Of a stretch of DNA of 64,000 nt, positions 63,040 to 64,000 are shown piece by piece; position 1 is the first letter of the stretch, and every line of letters begins with the position of its first letter. The stretch spans positions 215,072 through 279,071 of the forward strand of contig NZ_ATUW01000001.1 of NCBI RefSeq assembly GCF_000420405.1, given 5' to 3'. Origin of the DNA: Winkia neuii subsp. neuii DSM 8576 (GTDB taxonomy: Bacteria > Actinomycetota > Actinomycetes > Actinomycetales > Actinomycetaceae). The position numbers were made by a program, and so were the translations under genes. The notes beneath the pieces were generated by a model. It was not told the DNA's origin and ran no database searches. It saw nothing but the letters and a program-made list of their open reading frames with translations.

Positions 63040-64000
63040 GCAGTTTCCTCCCTGAGTTCGGCTAGTGGGCAGTAGTTAGCCATTTTCTTTGGTTTTACAT
63101 CGGCTTCTACAGCGGCTTCAGCCAGGTCTATGCCCATTACGGCGTGCAGGGCTCGCACGTATTCGTAGTCGGAGCCGCGGGTGGCGGCGAGTCTGGCATT
63201 GACCGAGGGCACGTGGGCTAGTCGCGAGGCGAAGTGGTGTAGGGCGGCAGCTGCGTCTTCGCGGGACATTTGGTTGCGGTGGGGCAGGCGGGCTATTTCT
63301 TCGTCCAGGATGTGCCAAATGTGTTCGCGCAGTGCCACTACCACGGGGTCCATGCGGCGCGATTCGATTTCGGCAAATGCTGTCTCCACCGCTTTTTGTA
63401 CGAGGGCGTGGGCTTTTTCGATGTGCCCTACGGCGGCTTCGGGGATTTGTTCTTGCACGTCGCGCAGGGAAAGCACGCGCACCCCGCTAACTTGACGCAC
63501 GTCCTCGGCGACGTCTCCGGTGAGGGCCATATCCAAGATGGTCTGGCTTGCTTGCCGTTGCTTTTGGGCCGCGCTTACCAGCTGCGCGTTCAAGATGGGT
63601 GCGCCCAATCCGCGGCAGGATATTACCAAGTCGGCTTTGGCGAGGGCGTCAACCAGCCCGTCTGCAGCGATTGGGGTAACGTCATGCCCTTTAGCAAAGC
63701 GTTCGGCTCTGCCCGAAGAGGAATAGCAGGCGATGTTTTCGATCTGGCGTCCGCGCAGTTGCGCAACTGAGGCTCCGGCGTAGGATCCGGTGCCGATGAT
63801 GAGCGCGTTTACTGACGCCGGGTCTTCTTGCCATATGGGTGCTACTAGCGACAGGGCTACGGCAACGACGGATCTGCCTGTACCCGCCAGCCCGGTAAGG
63901 CGAGCGACATTGCGCGAGGTGTGCAGGGCCGCTTCGACCGCCCTCGACAGGTCTGTGGAGGTGGTGTGTTCGCGAGTGGCTACCACGTGGGCGCGGCGCA
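63036..64000 (-). CDS. hemA: Glutamyl-tRNA reductase (N-terminus cut by window edge)
   Basis: The C-terminal 321 residues are visible. NALIIGTGSYAGASVAQLRGR is the NADPH-binding loop, ADLVISCRGLGAPIL and QTILDMALTGDVAEDVRQV the following strands, then the long dimerisation helix. The catalytic N-terminal domain with its Cys lies outside the window. It starts tetrapyrrole synthesis by making glutamate-1-semialdehyde and leads the hemA-cpfC-hemQ operon seen here. Confidence 0.93.
   Translation of the reverse strand, partial: RRAHVVATREHTTSTDLSRAVEAALHTSRNVARLTGLAGTGRSVVAVALSLVAPIWQEDPASVNALIIGTGSYAGASVAQLRGRQIENIACYSSSGRAERFAKGHDVTPIAADGLVDALAKADLVISCRGLGAPILNAQLVSAAQKQRQASQTILDMALTGDVAEDVRQVSGVRVLSLRDVQEQIPEAAVGHIEKAHALVQKAVETAFAEIESRRMDPVVVALREHIWHILDEEIARLPHRNQMSREDAAAALHHFASRLAHVPSVNARLAATRGSDYEYVRALHAVMGIDLAEAAVEADVKPKKMANYCPLAELREETA

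Overview
The window looks like a chromosomal stretch of a fairly high-GC Gram-positive actinomycete, probably of the family Actinomycetaceae or a close relative. The grounds are a WhiB regulator, a Crp/GlxR-type regulator, a Tad pilus block with DUF4244 pilin and Rv3654c-type proteins, a PonA2-type penicillin-binding protein, an LPXTG surface protein, a coproporphyrin-type haem pathway (hemA, cpfC, hemQ), and many genes that appear to be transcribed without a leader. Genus cannot be fixed from the sequence alone. No rRNA, CRISPR array, IS element or prophage was seen. One tRNA (Pro, anticodon CGG) is present.

Layout. 1-2.6 kb: end-truncated purine nucleoside phosphorylase, an aldo/keto-reductase-like protein and an LppM-type lipoprotein. 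2.7-10 kb: an oligosaccharide operon (binding protein, two permeases, GH13 glucosidase, LacI regulator, MFS transporter) with no transport ATPase of its own. 10-18.2 kb: YagU, a HerA-like ATPase, small membrane proteins, the methionine/alanine importer MetP with its tiny partner MetS, and a GH31 glucosidase. 18.3-22.8 kb: a GluABCD-like amino-acid ABC operon followed by a class II glutamine amidotransferase. The binding protein has a probable frameshift at its C-terminus. 23-28 kb: a two-gene ABC system, a CYTH protein, RlmB and PurA. 28.1-33 kb: a single-chain restriction-modification enzyme of the type ISP architecture. 33-35.3 kb: AI-2E family and PAP2 membrane proteins.

35.4-52.2 kb is a conserved actinobacterial block whose gene order, from memory, follows Mycobacterium tuberculosis Rv3649-Rv3683: DUF1998 helicase, Tad proteins, TadA, Ssd/TadZ, Rv3662c-like protein, EphE-like hydrolase, Nth, Crp, RidA, DUF4177, WhiB, PonA2, metallophosphoesterase. 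52.5-56.2 kb encodes a large LPXTG-anchored protein with seven FIVAR-like repeats. 56.4-57.7 kb holds tRNA-Pro, a duplicated tRNA tail/terminator, and AzlCD. 57.9-60.9 kb holds a YwiC-like protein and a translationally coupled pair that I read as a candidate type VII (ESX-like) secreted hydrolase with its WXG partner. 61-64 kb is the haem operon; HemQ carries an unusual Cys/His-rich tail.

The most interesting signals are: the WXG/hydrolase pair, whose ribosome-binding site lies in a strong hairpin; the metal-binding tail on HemQ; the very frequent octamer CGAGGGCG on both strands; a recurrent -10/six-base/start-codon arrangement; and TTATCCACA boxes in both intergenic gaps associated with the Tad locus.
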